Source of the DNA: an uncultured Dorea sp.
Lineage (GTDB): Bacteria; Bacillota; Clostridia; Lachnospirales; Lachnospiraceae
Reading direction: 5' to 3'
Length of the DNA: 64,000 nt
Assembly: GCA_910585725.1 (NCBI GenBank)
Contig: CAJUFA010000010.1
Location: 46,690 to 110,689, forward strand
Shown here piece by piece: positions 51,176 through 59,802 of this stretch. Made by a program: the position numbers and the translations under genes. Numbering within the stretch: the first letter of the stretch is position 1; every line of letters begins with the position of its first letter. The notes below the pieces were generated by a model. The model saw only the letters and a program-made list of their open reading frames with translations, did not search any database and was not told the origin of the DNA.

Positions 51176-52453
51176 ATGACGGTAGAGTTCATATCAGTTG
51201 GTACGGAGATCTTATTAGGGAATATCGTGAATACGAACGCGGCGTATCTGTCGGAGAGATGTGCCGCGCTGGGTCTGTCATGCTACCATCAGAGCGTGGT
51301 AGGAGACAATGAAGAGCGGCTGGAGGACGCGATTCGGCTGGCTTTGTCGAGGTCGGATATCCTGATTCTGAGCGGTGGGCTGGGGCCTACGAAGGACGAT
51401 CTGACGAAAGAAGTGACGGCAAAGGTCTTTGGAAAAGAATTATATGAAGACGAACATACAAAAGAACGGATAAAAGACTTTTTCCGGCGTATGCGCAGCG
51501 ACCAGGTGACGCCGAATAACTGGAAACAGGCGATGGTTCCGGAAGGGGCGAAGGTCATCGATAATCATAACGGGACCGCGCCGGGGCTGATCATAGAAGA
51601 GAACGGAAAGACGGCGATCCTTCTTCCCGGGCCGCCGAATGAGATCCGGCCGATGTTTGAACAGGATGTTGCGCCTTATCTGGATCGGCTCGAGCCGGAG
51701 GGTATCTATTCTAAGATGGTAAAGATCTGCGGAATCGGGGAGAGCAAGGCGGAGACGATGATCGCAGATCTGATGGACAGTCAGACGAATCCGACGATCG
51801 CGCCTTATGCGAAGACCGGAGAAGTACATCTGCGGGTGACGGCGAAGGCGGCGGATGAAGATAAGGCGGAAGAGCTTCTGAAGCCTGTGGTTGACGAGTT
51901 GTATCGCCGGTTTGGAGATAAGATCTATACGACAGAAGAGGATGTGACGCTGGAAGCATCGATCGTGAAGATTCTGACAGAGCGGGGATTGACAGTGACG
52001 ACGGCGGAGTCTTGTACCGGCGGATTACTTGCCGGAAGGCTCATGAATGTACCGGGGGCTTCCTGCGTATATCAGGAAGGATATATTACGTATGCAAACG
52101 ACGCCAAGGAACGCCTCCTTGGTGTGAAGCGGGAAACTCTTATGAAGTATGGAGCCGTGAGCTGCCAGACGGCGCATGAGATGGCGAGAGGAGCCGCCGG
52201 GACGGCCGGAGCAGACGCGGCGCTCAGTGTGACAGGGATCGCAGGTCCTGACGGCGGTACAGAAGAGAAGCCGGTGGGTCTGGTATATGTGGGCTGCTAT
52301 GTAAAAGGGCATGTCCATGTGGAGGAATTTCGTTTTACAGGCAACCGGGATAAGAACCGAGAGTATGCCGTGGCGAGGGCATTGACGCTTCTCAGGGAAG
52401 AATTGCTGAAGAATTGTAAAGGGAATTGCAATGCTGCCGGCACAGAGGTTTGA
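51176..52453 (+). CDS. cinA: CinA family protein (nicotinamide-nucleotide amidase/ADP-ribose pyrophosphatase type)
   Basis: 425 residues. N-terminal MoCF-like domain (SVGTEILLGNIVNTN, LSGGLGPTKDDLT) and C-terminal PncC-type amidase domain (TTAESCTGGLLAGRL, SVTGIAGPDGG). The C-terminal part deamidates NMN; the N-terminal part hydrolyses ADP-ribose. In many Firmicutes cinA is followed by recA; here it is not. Confidence 0.95.
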   Translation: MTVEFISVGTEILLGNIVNTNAAYLSERCAALGLSCYHQSVVGDNEERLEDAIRLALSRSDILILSGGLGPTKDDLTKEVTAKVFGKELYEDEHTKERIKDFFRRMRSDQVTPNNWKQAMVPEGAKVIDNHNGTAPGLIIEENGKTAILLPGPPNEIRPMFEQDVAPYLDRLEPEGIYSKMVKICGIGESKAETMIADLMDSQTNPTIAPYAKTGEVHLRVTAKAADEDKAEELLKPVVDELYRRFGDKIYTTEEDVTLEASIVKILTERGLTVTTAESCTGGLLAGRLMNVPGASCVYQEGYITYANDAKERLLGVKRETLMKYGAVSCQTAHEMARGAAGTAGADAALSVTGIAGPDGGTEEKPVGLVYVGCYVKGHVHVEEFRFTGNRDKNREYAVARALTLLREELLKNCKGNCNAAGTEV

Positions 52454-52466
52454 TTTGTAAATGGTT

Positions 52467-52519
52467 ATGTACTCTTGGAATCTCTTTGTATCTGATTTTA
52501 AGAGGTTTCGAGAGTACAT
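52467..52519 (+). promoter_or_regulatory. Long hairpin before the GNAT-fusion gene
   Basis: Two 20-nt arms (52467-52486 and 52500-52519), 17 Watson-Crick and three G-U pairs, 13-nt loop. There is no T-tract, so it is not a standard terminator. It lies 24 bp before the next gene and could protect or regulate its mRNA. Confidence 0.6.
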
Positions 52520-52543
52520 TGTCAGTATAAGGAGGCTAGGAAT

Positions 52544-53992
52544 ATGGAGATAAGGATGCTTAATATGCCGGAAATATTACCGGCGCTGCGTCTGGCGTGG
52601 GAAGTGTTTGCAGAAGAGATTGCGCCTACATATAAGCCGGAGGGCGTTGAGTCGTTCCGGAGATTTATTACATATGATTATATCAGTCAGGTATGGCAGA
52701 GAGGAAATCTTGTATTCTTTGGGGCGTATGAAGGAGAAGAGATGTGCGGTATGCTGGCTGTCCGTCCGGACGGACATATCGCGCTCTTTTTTGTAAAGAA
52801 GCAGTGGCAAGGAAAAGGCGTCGGACGGATGTTATTCCAGGCTGCCTGCTTTTTGTGTAGGAATCAGCTTAGAGTGGGCAGAATGACGGTGAATGCGGCG
52901 CCGAAAGCGGTGGAGAAATATATGCATATGGGTATGCATGCCGTCTCGGATGTCTGTGAGACAGACGGAATGGTTTATGTCCCTATGGAGATGTCTGTAA
53001 ATGACGGTATGCCCGTGCAGAAGAAGAGTTCAAAAGCTCCCTGGATAGCCCTGGGGGGATATGCGGTTTTTCTGTTATTCATATTGATCATATGTGCCGC
53101 GATTGTCAAAGATGAGTTTCGGACAGAATTACGGGACAGGAACAGTATGTATGATTATGGAGACGACTACGACGGAGATTGGCCGCCGTATGAATCGGGA
53201 AATGAAGACAGTGACGACGGAATCGATTCGGATGAGGACGACGTGTTGTCAGGAGCCGGAGGGATTCCGGAATACATTGCCGAAGATCTTCCCTATGAGA
53301 TCGAAGATGATGAATATGTGTTTTCCGGAGAGGCGATGGAGTCCGCGTTTGTTGAGTTCAACGTCATTTATCCAAAGGTTACGGGTCTTGCCGACGCAGA
53401 GACGGAGAAAGCGATCAATGAAAGTCTTAAGAATATAGCGAAGGAGACGGTGGCAAGGATCTATGAAAATCCTTCTCCAGAGATCAAGGAACGAGTCCTC
53501 TCGGAGGACACGCCCCTTCTGATAGATTATGTGGATTACAAGGTGTGCTTCGCGTCGGAAGATATATTAAGCGTAGTGTATGACGATAGTGCATGTGAAG
53601 GCGGTCAGAATTATTATGCGCAGCATCTTAGGACATGTAATATTAATATGAAGGACGGAACGGTCTATGAAGTGAAAGATATTATAAAATTAAACGATGC
53701 GTTCATAGAAAACTGGCTGGTAAGGATGAGACAGGAGGCTGGTAAACAGGAATTCTTATCGGAACTTGACCTGGAAAGTATGAAAAAGGCATTAGAAGGA
53801 GACAGCCAGGACGGTGTATATGAGGTGAATTTCTTCCTGGATGAGAATGGAATAGAGATCGGTTTTGACCTGAATTATAAAGCAGATGATCCTAATGATT
53901 TGAAATTTGTGTGGGTAACGGCGCCGTTTTCCTTTGATGAGATCGAAGAATATGCCGCTGATAATGATTTTTGGAAATATGTCCGAAAATAG
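52544..53992 (+). CDS. GNAT acetyltransferase fused to a membrane helix and DUF3298-like domain
   Basis: 482 residues in three parts. 1-150 is a GNAT N-acetyltransferase with the acetyl-CoA loop KKQWQGKGVGRML. One membrane helix lies at about 166-187 (IALGGYAVFLLFILIICAAI). An acidic linker (rich in Asp/Glu/Gly) follows, then an outside domain of about 220 residues resembling DUF3298/RsiV-type proteins (YYAQHLRTCNINMKDGTVYE). A cytosolic enzyme tied to an extracytoplasmic sensor-like domain is unusual. The substrate is unknown. Confidence 0.8.
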   Translation: MEIRMLNMPEILPALRLAWEVFAEEIAPTYKPEGVESFRRFITYDYISQVWQRGNLVFFGAYEGEEMCGMLAVRPDGHIALFFVKKQWQGKGVGRMLFQAACFLCRNQLRVGRMTVNAAPKAVEKYMHMGMHAVSDVCETDGMVYVPMEMSVNDGMPVQKKSSKAPWIALGGYAVFLLFILIICAAIVKDEFRTELRDRNSMYDYGDDYDGDWPPYESGNEDSDDGIDSDEDDVLSGAGGIPEYIAEDLPYEIEDDEYVFSGEAMESAFVEFNVIYPKVTGLADAETEKAINESLKNIAKETVARIYENPSPEIKERVLSEDTPLLIDYVDYKVCFASEDILSVVYDDSACEGGQNYYAQHLRTCNINMKDGTVYEVKDIIKLNDAFIENWLVRMRQEAGKQEFLSELDLESMKKALEGDSQDGVYEVNFFLDENGIEIGFDLNYKADDPNDLKFVWVTAPFSFDEIEEYAADNDFWKYVRK

Positions 53993-54076
53993 ATTGAAAA
54001 TATGTACAAAGTGATAATTGACGAATTTTGTATAATGTGAGAAAATAAAAAATAAGTATGGTGTTAAAGTAATAAC

Positions 54077-54106
54077 GAACTGCGGCGGAGGAATCCGGCG
54101 CGGTTC
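54077..54106 (+). promoter_or_regulatory. Leader hairpin before the NifU-like gene
   Basis: GAACTGCG (54077-54084) pairs with CGCGGTTC (54099-54106), one G-T pair. It lies downstream of a TATAAT at 54031-54036 that lacks a good -35. Role unknown. Confidence 0.3.
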
Positions 54107-54155
54107 ACGACAGCCCTACGACAGAAAATCATACATAGTTGAAAGGAGTTTTAAA

Positions 54156-54848
54156 ATGATTTATTCACACGAAGTAGAAATGATGTGTCCTGTAGCACAG
54201 GGTGCAAATCACGGACCAGCTCCGATTCCGGAAGAAGCAAAATGGGTAAAGGCGAAAGAGGTCAAAGATATCTCTGGTCTGACACATGGTGTTGGCTGGT
54301 GCGCACCGCAGCAGGGAGCATGCAAACTCACTTTAAACGTAAAAGACGGTATCATTCAGGAAGCATTGGTTGAGACGCTGGGATGTTCAGGAATGACACA
54401 TTCTGCCGCTATGGCTTCCGAGATCCTTCCGGGTAAGACAATCTTAGAAGCTCTTAATACAGATCTTGTCTGTGACGCGATCAATACGGCGATGAGAGAA
54501 TTATTTCTTCAGATCGTATATGGAAGAACCCAGAGCGCGTTCTCAGAAGACGGACTTCCGATTGGAGCCGGCTTGGAAGACCTTGGAAAGGGACTTCGTT
54601 CACAGATTGGTACTATGTATGGAACATTAGCGAAGGGTCCTCGTTATCTTGAGATGGCAGAAGGCTATGTTACGGGTATTGCATTGGATGACAACAGCGA
54701 GATTATCGGATATCAGTTTGTTAATCTTGGAAAATTCACAGATTTTATCAAGGCAGGCGATACGCCGAACGATGCTTGGGAGAAGGCAAAAGGACAGTAC
54801 GGACGTGTTGCAGACGCAGCGAAGATCATCGACCCGAGAAAAGAATAG
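54156..54848 (+). CDS. NifU/IscU-like iron-sulfur scaffold-type protein
   Basis: 230 residues. Central Cys residues Cys49 (GVGWCAP), Cys56, Cys77 (TLGCSGM) and Cys106 resemble the scaffold Cys pattern of NifU/IscU (GCxxxxAS-like TLGCSGMTHSAAMAS). The rest has no familiar domain. In clostridia this gene is paired with that of the GGGtGRT protein, which follows here after 177 bp; the pair is annotated but not understood. RBS GAAAGGAG. Confidence 0.8.
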   Translation: MIYSHEVEMMCPVAQGANHGPAPIPEEAKWVKAKEVKDISGLTHGVGWCAPQQGACKLTLNVKDGIIQEALVETLGCSGMTHSAAMASEILPGKTILEALNTDLVCDAINTAMRELFLQIVYGRTQSAFSEDGLPIGAGLEDLGKGLRSQIGTMYGTLAKGPRYLEMAEGYVTGIALDDNSEIIGYQFVNLGKFTDFIKAGDTPNDAWEKAKGQYGRVADAAKIIDPRKE

Positions 54849-55025
54849 CCGCGGAAAGCGGACGGAACATACAGGCACGGTATGGTTTGGAAGAGGATTC
54901 ATGCTTACGCGGAATCGTCAGGCAGAGACCGGCACATGTTTGGATGTTAGGGCGCAATGCGCCGGATTGAACGATAGTTTAATCTGAGTCCGTGAAAGTA
55001 AAGAAAAAATTAGGAGGACAAGTAA

Positions 55026-56036
55026 ATGGCTTTATTTGAATCATATGAAAGAAGAATTGATAAAATCAATGAAGTATTAGGAAGTTACGGCATCGCTTCT
55101 ATCGAAGAAGCGGAGAAGATCACCAAAGATGCCGGACTTGATGTATACAATCAGGTAAAGGGTATTCAGCCGATCTGTTTTGAGAACGCATGCTGGGCAT
55201 ATACGGTAGGCGCGGCGATCGCGATTAAGAAGGGCTGCAAGACAGCGGCGGAAGCTGCCGCTGCAATCGGAGAAGGATTACAGGCATTCTGTATTCCAGG
55301 TTCTGTAGCCGATCAGAGAAAAGTAGGCCTTGGACATGGTAATCTGGGAAAGATGCTTCTTGAGGAAGACACAGATTGTTTCGCATTTCTTGCAGGACAT
55401 GAGTCTTTCGCGGCAGCAGAGGGCGCTATCGGTATCGCAGAGAAAGCTAACAAGGTTCGTAAGAAACCTCTCCGCGTTATCCTGAATGGTCTTGGAAAAG
55501 ACGCGGCGAAGATCATCTCCAGAATTAATGGATTCACATATGTTGAGACAGACTACGACTATCATACGGGCGAACTGAAAGAAGTACAGAGAATTCCTTA
55601 TTCCGACGGACTTCGTTCCAAGGTTAACTGTTACGGCGCCAATGATGTACGTGAAGGCGTAGCTATCATGCATAAGGAAGGGGTAGACGTATCTATCACG
55701 GGTAACTCTACTAATCCGACACGTTTTCAGCATCCGGTTGCAGGTACATATAAGAAAGAATGTATCGAACAGGGCAAGAAGTACTTCTCCGTAGCGTCCG
55801 GCGGCGGTACAGGACGTACGCTTCATCCGGATAACATGGCGGCAGGACCGGCTTCTTATGGTATGACCGATACATTGGGACGTATGCACTCGGATGCACA
55901 GTTCGCAGGATCTTCCTCCGTTCCGGCTCATGTAGAGATGATGGGGCTGATCGGCGCAGGTAATAACCCGATGGTTGGTATGACTGTTGCGGTTGCAGTT
56001 GCGGTTGAGGAATCAGCAAAAGAAGGTAAGTTCTAA
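55026..56036 (+). CDS. GGGtGRT protein
   Basis: 336 residues, named after the conserved GGGTGRT, here at 259-265 (SVASGGGTGRTLHP). Other conserved features are Cys51 and Cys56 (PICFENAC) and GHGNLGKMLLEE. No enzymatic activity is known to me. The glycine-rich motif and its fixed partnership with the NifU-like gene suggest a metal- or nucleotide-binding role in Fe-S metabolism. RBS TTAGGAGG; followed by a strong terminator. Confidence 0.88.
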   Translation: MALFESYERRIDKINEVLGSYGIASIEEAEKITKDAGLDVYNQVKGIQPICFENACWAYTVGAAIAIKKGCKTAAEAAAAIGEGLQAFCIPGSVADQRKVGLGHGNLGKMLLEEDTDCFAFLAGHESFAAAEGAIGIAEKANKVRKKPLRVILNGLGKDAAKIISRINGFTYVETDYDYHTGELKEVQRIPYSDGLRSKVNCYGANDVREGVAIMHKEGVDVSITGNSTNPTRFQHPVAGTYKKECIEQGKKYFSVASGGGTGRTLHPDNMAAGPASYGMTDTLGRMHSDAQFAGSSSVPAHVEMMGLIGAGNNPMVGMTVAVAVAVEESAKEGKF

Positions 56037-56055
56037 GAAATAGCGTATTTTCAAG

Positions 56056-56091
56056 AGCTATCGTTGACGTGGTTTGTCGGCGATAGCTTTT
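56056..56091 (+). terminator. Terminator after the GGGtGRT gene
   Basis: AGCTATCGTTGAC pairs with GTCGGCGATAGCT (two G-T pairs) around GTGGTTT, followed by TTT. Confidence 0.75.
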
Positions 56092-56178
56092 AAAATAATG
56101 GAAATGAAAGCATAGACTGCACAAGAGGAATACAGCGCAGTTGGATAGAAGATTGGTCTAAAAGGAGGAGATTCAATT

Positions 56179-57537
56179 ATGCAGTCCAGGCAGGTGGATT
56201 TCGGAGGTACAAACGTACAGCGAAATATTCTGTCTGTAGCAGCGCCTATGATGGCGGCGCAGATTCTGAATTTGCTTTATAATATTATTGACCGCATTTA
56301 CATAGGAAAGATTCCGGGAGAAGGAACGATTGCCCTGGCGGGTCTGGGACTTTGTTTTCCGGTCATTACAATGGTGACGGCATTTTCCAGCCTCTTTGGG
56401 GCCGGGGGCGCTCCCCTGTGCGCCATTGCCAGGGGAAAGAACGATATGGGAAAAGCGCGGGACGTCATGAATAATGCTTTTTTCATGCTGGTGGCGACGG
56501 GGACGCTGTTGACCGTGATCGGACTTGTTTTCCGCAGATCGATCCTCTATCTGTTTGGCGCCAGCGACGCCACATATCCTTATGCTTCAGGCTATATGTT
56601 CATCTATCTTTTCGGAACGGTATTTGTTATGATTTCTCTTGGCATGAATCCGTATATAAACAGCCAGGGATTTGCCAGGATTGGGATGAAGACGGTGGTA
56701 TTAGGCGCGGCTGTGAATATTATATTGGACCCGATATTTATCTTTGTGCTGAATATGGGAGTGAAAGGAGCAGCCCTCGCGACGGTTATTTCACAGTTTA
56801 TCTCGGCTATATGGGTATTGTGTTTTTTGACGGGAAAACAGGCGGAACTTAAACTATATTTTCGCGGATTTCATCCGGATATGGCGTGTATCTGCGAAGT
56901 TATGAAGTTAGGATTTTCAACATTCTGTATGGCGTTTACCAACAGTCTGGTTCAGATTGTGTGTAATACGATGCTCAAAACCTTTGGCGGCGATCTCTAT
57001 ATCAGCGTAATGACGGTTATTAATTCTGTACGCGAGATAGCGCAGACGCCGGTGTCTGCTATTTCTGATGGTGCATCCCCGGTTATCAGCTACAACTATG
57101 GCGCTGAAAAGATAGGGCAGATGAGAAGGGCGATCCATTTTATGACGCAGATGGGGTTTGCGTATACGTTGTTTATCTGGGGAATTATATCGGTATTTCC
57201 GGAATTTTTTATACGGATTTTTAATAATAATGCGGAATTACTCCATGCTGCGGTACCTTCTATGCATGTCTATTTTTTTGGATTTTTTATGATGGCGTTT
57301 CAGTTTGCAGGACAGAGCGTGTTTAAATCGCTGAACAGGGCGAAGCAGGCAATCTTTTTCTCCTTACTGCGTAAGGTGGTGATCGTAGTGCCGCTGACAC
57401 TTTTGCTGCCGAGAGTGGGAGAGCTGGGGGTGACAGGGGTATTTCTTGCGGAACCGGTTTCTAATTTTATCGGAGGGCTTGCTTGTTATGTTACCATGCG
57501 AAGGACAGTGCTGGCAAAGCTGCCGGCGGAGAAGTAG
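56179..57537 (+). CDS. MATE-family multidrug exporter
   Basis: 452 residues, 12 membrane helices. Second MATE protein of the window and not closely similar to the one at 33355. Typical N-terminal region NVQRNILSVAAPMMAAQILNL (family entry helix) and the internal repeat in the second half. RBS AAAGGAGGAG. Directly upstream of a TetR/MFS drug-efflux pair but with no visible TetR operator of its own. Confidence 0.93.
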   Translation: MQSRQVDFGGTNVQRNILSVAAPMMAAQILNLLYNIIDRIYIGKIPGEGTIALAGLGLCFPVITMVTAFSSLFGAGGAPLCAIARGKNDMGKARDVMNNAFFMLVATGTLLTVIGLVFRRSILYLFGASDATYPYASGYMFIYLFGTVFVMISLGMNPYINSQGFARIGMKTVVLGAAVNIILDPIFIFVLNMGVKGAALATVISQFISAIWVLCFLTGKQAELKLYFRGFHPDMACICEVMKLGFSTFCMAFTNSLVQIVCNTMLKTFGGDLYISVMTVINSVREIAQTPVSAISDGASPVISYNYGAEKIGQMRRAIHFMTQMGFAYTLFIWGIISVFPEFFIRIFNNNAELLHAAVPSMHVYFFGFFMMAFQFAGQSVFKSLNRAKQAIFFSLLRKVVIVVPLTLLLPRVGELGVTGVFLAEPVSNFIGGLACYVTMRRTVLAKLPAEK

Positions 57538-57599
57538 TGAATCGGTGAATTGTTCTTATTTGATGATCAGACAAGATGTATATTTTTCGAGCAATCGAC

Positions 57600-57650
57600 T
57601 TGACAAACATACTATTGGTATGATAGCATGTATACATACCGGAAGTATGT
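57600..57650 (+). promoter_or_regulatory. tetR promoter with two operator sites
   Basis: TTGACA at 57600-57605. Two inverted repeats of the form ACATAC-N5-GTATGN follow: 57607-57623 and 57634-57650. They lie between the -35 and the start codon, as expected for autorepression by the TetR protein encoded at 57669. The -10 box is unclear (TAGCAT or TATACA). Confidence 0.7.
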
Positions 57651-57668
57651 TTGCGAGGTGAGAAAATC

Positions 57669-58322
57669 GTGGCAAGGAATAAACATCCGGAAGAAACGGT
57701 TAACCTGATACTTGACGTCGCTTTTCGCTTGTTTATGGAAAAAGGGTATGAGCACACTTCCATTCAGGATATTATCGATCACCTGGGCGGTCTTAGCAAA
57801 GGGGCTATTTATCATCATTTTAAGTCAAAGGAAGATATCCTAATTGCTGTGACAGACAGAATGACGGCAGAGTCTAATCAGATGCTTGGAATGATCCGCG
57901 ACCGTTTGGGACTGAAAGGCAAAGAAAAACTAAAAACGATTTTTAAAGAATCTATCAGCAGGCCTGTGCAGAACGATATTTTTAAGGTGGCTCCGAATTT
58001 TCATAATAATCCGAAACTTCTTTTTAATCTTTTGCATGATACCATAGATAATGCGGCTCCGGATTATATTTTGCCGATTATTAAGCAGGGGATCTCAGAC
58101 GGTTCTATCAAGACGGAGTATCCGGAACAATTGGCAGAATTGATTTTACTTGTGGCGAATGTCTGGATGAATCCGATGATATTCAACAGTTCTGAGGAGG
58201 AATCTTACCGTAAGTTTATGGTGTTTGGTCAAATGCTGCAAGGCTTTGGGCTGGATATTGTAGATGGCGAAATATTGAAACGATTGAAGGAGTTGACCGC
58301 AATCTATCAAATGAAAAAATAA
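57669..58322 (+). CDS. TetR-family repressor
   Basis: 217 residues. N-terminal TetR helix-turn-helix at about 10-57 (HTSIQDIIDHLGGLSKGAIYHHF). The C-terminal ligand domain is not classifiable. GTG 57669 is chosen because GCGAGGTGAG lies just upstream. Autoregulation through the two operators upstream and control of the MFS gene through a related site at 58364 are likely. Confidence 0.92.
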   Translation: MARNKHPEETVNLILDVAFRLFMEKGYEHTSIQDIIDHLGGLSKGAIYHHFKSKEDILIAVTDRMTAESNQMLGMIRDRLGLKGKEKLKTIFKESISRPVQNDIFKVAPNFHNNPKLLFNLLHDTIDNAAPDYILPIIKQGISDGSIKTEYPEQLAELILLVANVWMNPMIFNSSEEESYRKFMVFGQMLQGFGLDIVDGEILKRLKELTAIYQMKK

Positions 58323-58323
58323 A

Positions 58324-58382
58324 ATCTGCCCTGGAAAATGGGCAGATAATTTTTCAACAATATACATACCGACATGCGGTAT
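58324..58382 (+). promoter_or_regulatory. Hairpin and operator between tetR and the MFS gene
   Basis: ATCTGCCC (58324-58331) pairs with GGGCAGAT (58340-58347) and is followed by AATTTTTC, a terminator-like hairpin after tetR. ATACCG (58366-58371) and CGGTAT (58377-58382) form an inverted repeat that shares ACATACCG with the tetR operator. Confidence 0.55.
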
Positions 58383-58400
58383 TAAAAGGGAGGGCTAATA

Positions 58401-59636
58401 ATGAATCAAAAATTATTTTCAAAGGACTTTACGTTAGTTGTGATCGGTCAGATTATCTCGTTGTTTGGAAATGCGACGATAAGATTTGTGTTACCGTTGT
58501 ATTTATTAAATCTGACCGGCTCGTCGGCGCTTTACGGAACTGTTATGGCATGTTCATTTATTCCGGCTATCTTGTTGTCGCCTGTCGGCGGTATTGTTGC
58601 GGACAGGGTAAATAAAAGAAATATTATGGTAATATTGGATTTTCTTACGGCGGCGCTGCTTCTGACTTTTATCTTGCTTATGAATGGAATGAATCTTATT
58701 ATACTTCTGACAGTTACGCTGATGCTTCTATTTGGTATTGCCGGAGCCTATCAGCCGTCAGTACAGGCAAGTATTCCCGCGCTGGTAGATCAGGATCATT
58801 TTATGGCGGCAAATTCTATAATTAATACGATCAGCTCTTTTGCAGCTTTAATAGGTCCTGTGCTTGGAGGTATTTTATATAGTGTATATGGGTTAAAACC
58901 TGTATTGTTGGTTTGTATCATATGCTTTACCTTATCGGCGGTTATGGAGATTTTCATTAAAATACCATTCCAAAAGCAGGCGGGAGGCGACGGTATATTA
59001 AAAACGGCCAGGACGGATTTTGAAGGGAGTATCCGCTTTATCCGAAAAGAAAAGCCTGTGATTGGAAAAGTTCTTTTTGTAATCTGCGGGATGAATCTGT
59101 TCTTGTCCTCGATGATTATTGTCGCCGTACCTTATCTGGTAACAGAGGTATTAAGCTTAGAGACTTTACAGGCAAATAGACTCTATGGTTTTACAGAAGG
59201 AGCGATGGCGGCGGGAGGACTTGCAGGAGGGATTGGAGCGGGTATTTTCGCCGGCAGGCTGTCAATACATAAATCGGGCAATCTGATAATAGCCTGCGCA
59301 GTAAGTGTGTTTCCAATGAGCGCCGCGTTGATCATATTTTCATCCGGAATGATAAATTATGCCGTCATCACCGTATGCTGTTTTGTCATTTTGACGTTTT
59401 CAACAGTTTTTACTGTACAGATGATGTCCTTTATTCAAAAGGAAACGCCTCAGAATCTCATTGGGAAGGTTATATCTGTCATTTTCACGGTGTCTATGTG
59501 CGCGCAGCCATTGGGGAATGCATTCTACGGCGTTCTGTTTGAAATTTGTAAAGGATGTGAATATGCGCCCGTTTTGTTTTCAGGCGTGGTATCGCTTATG
59601 ATTGCTTTTGGAACAAGAAATATTTTTCGTATATGA
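58401..59636 (+). CDS. Major facilitator superfamily exporter
   Basis: 411 residues, 12 membrane helices. Motif A is near residue 65 (GGIVADRVNKRNIM), the loop motif between helices 2 and 3 of drug-efflux members. Resembles macrolide-type and bacilysin-type MFS exporters of Firmicutes. Paired with the TetR regulator upstream, so it is probably induced by its own substrate. RBS AAGGGAGGG. Confidence 0.93.
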   Translation: MNQKLFSKDFTLVVIGQIISLFGNATIRFVLPLYLLNLTGSSALYGTVMACSFIPAILLSPVGGIVADRVNKRNIMVILDFLTAALLLTFILLMNGMNLIILLTVTLMLLFGIAGAYQPSVQASIPALVDQDHFMAANSIINTISSFAALIGPVLGGILYSVYGLKPVLLVCIICFTLSAVMEIFIKIPFQKQAGGDGILKTARTDFEGSIRFIRKEKPVIGKVLFVICGMNLFLSSMIIVAVPYLVTEVLSLETLQANRLYGFTEGAMAAGGLAGGIGAGIFAGRLSIHKSGNLIIACAVSVFPMSAALIIFSSGMINYAVITVCCFVILTFSTVFTVQMMSFIQKETPQNLIGKVISVIFTVSMCAQPLGNAFYGVLFEICKGCEYAPVLFSGVVSLMIAFGTRNIFRI

Positions 59637-59802
59637 AATATTTTTCGTATTTGAATGGCTTTTGTTTTGTGAAATGCGCTTTGTTACACGGTGATATGAT
59701 TCTTTCAGAAGTTTGAGAAGTTTTTAAAATGCAGATTTTCTATGATCTATGGCACCAGATATCCTTCCTTTTCATACTTATATATGGAAAGGAGCGCTGT
59801 TT

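Noticed and set aside
54018..54036. TTGACG followed by TATAAT before the NifU-like gene
   Set aside because: Only 7 bp separate the boxes, which is too close for a sigma-A promoter; the -35 partner of the TATAAT is unclear.
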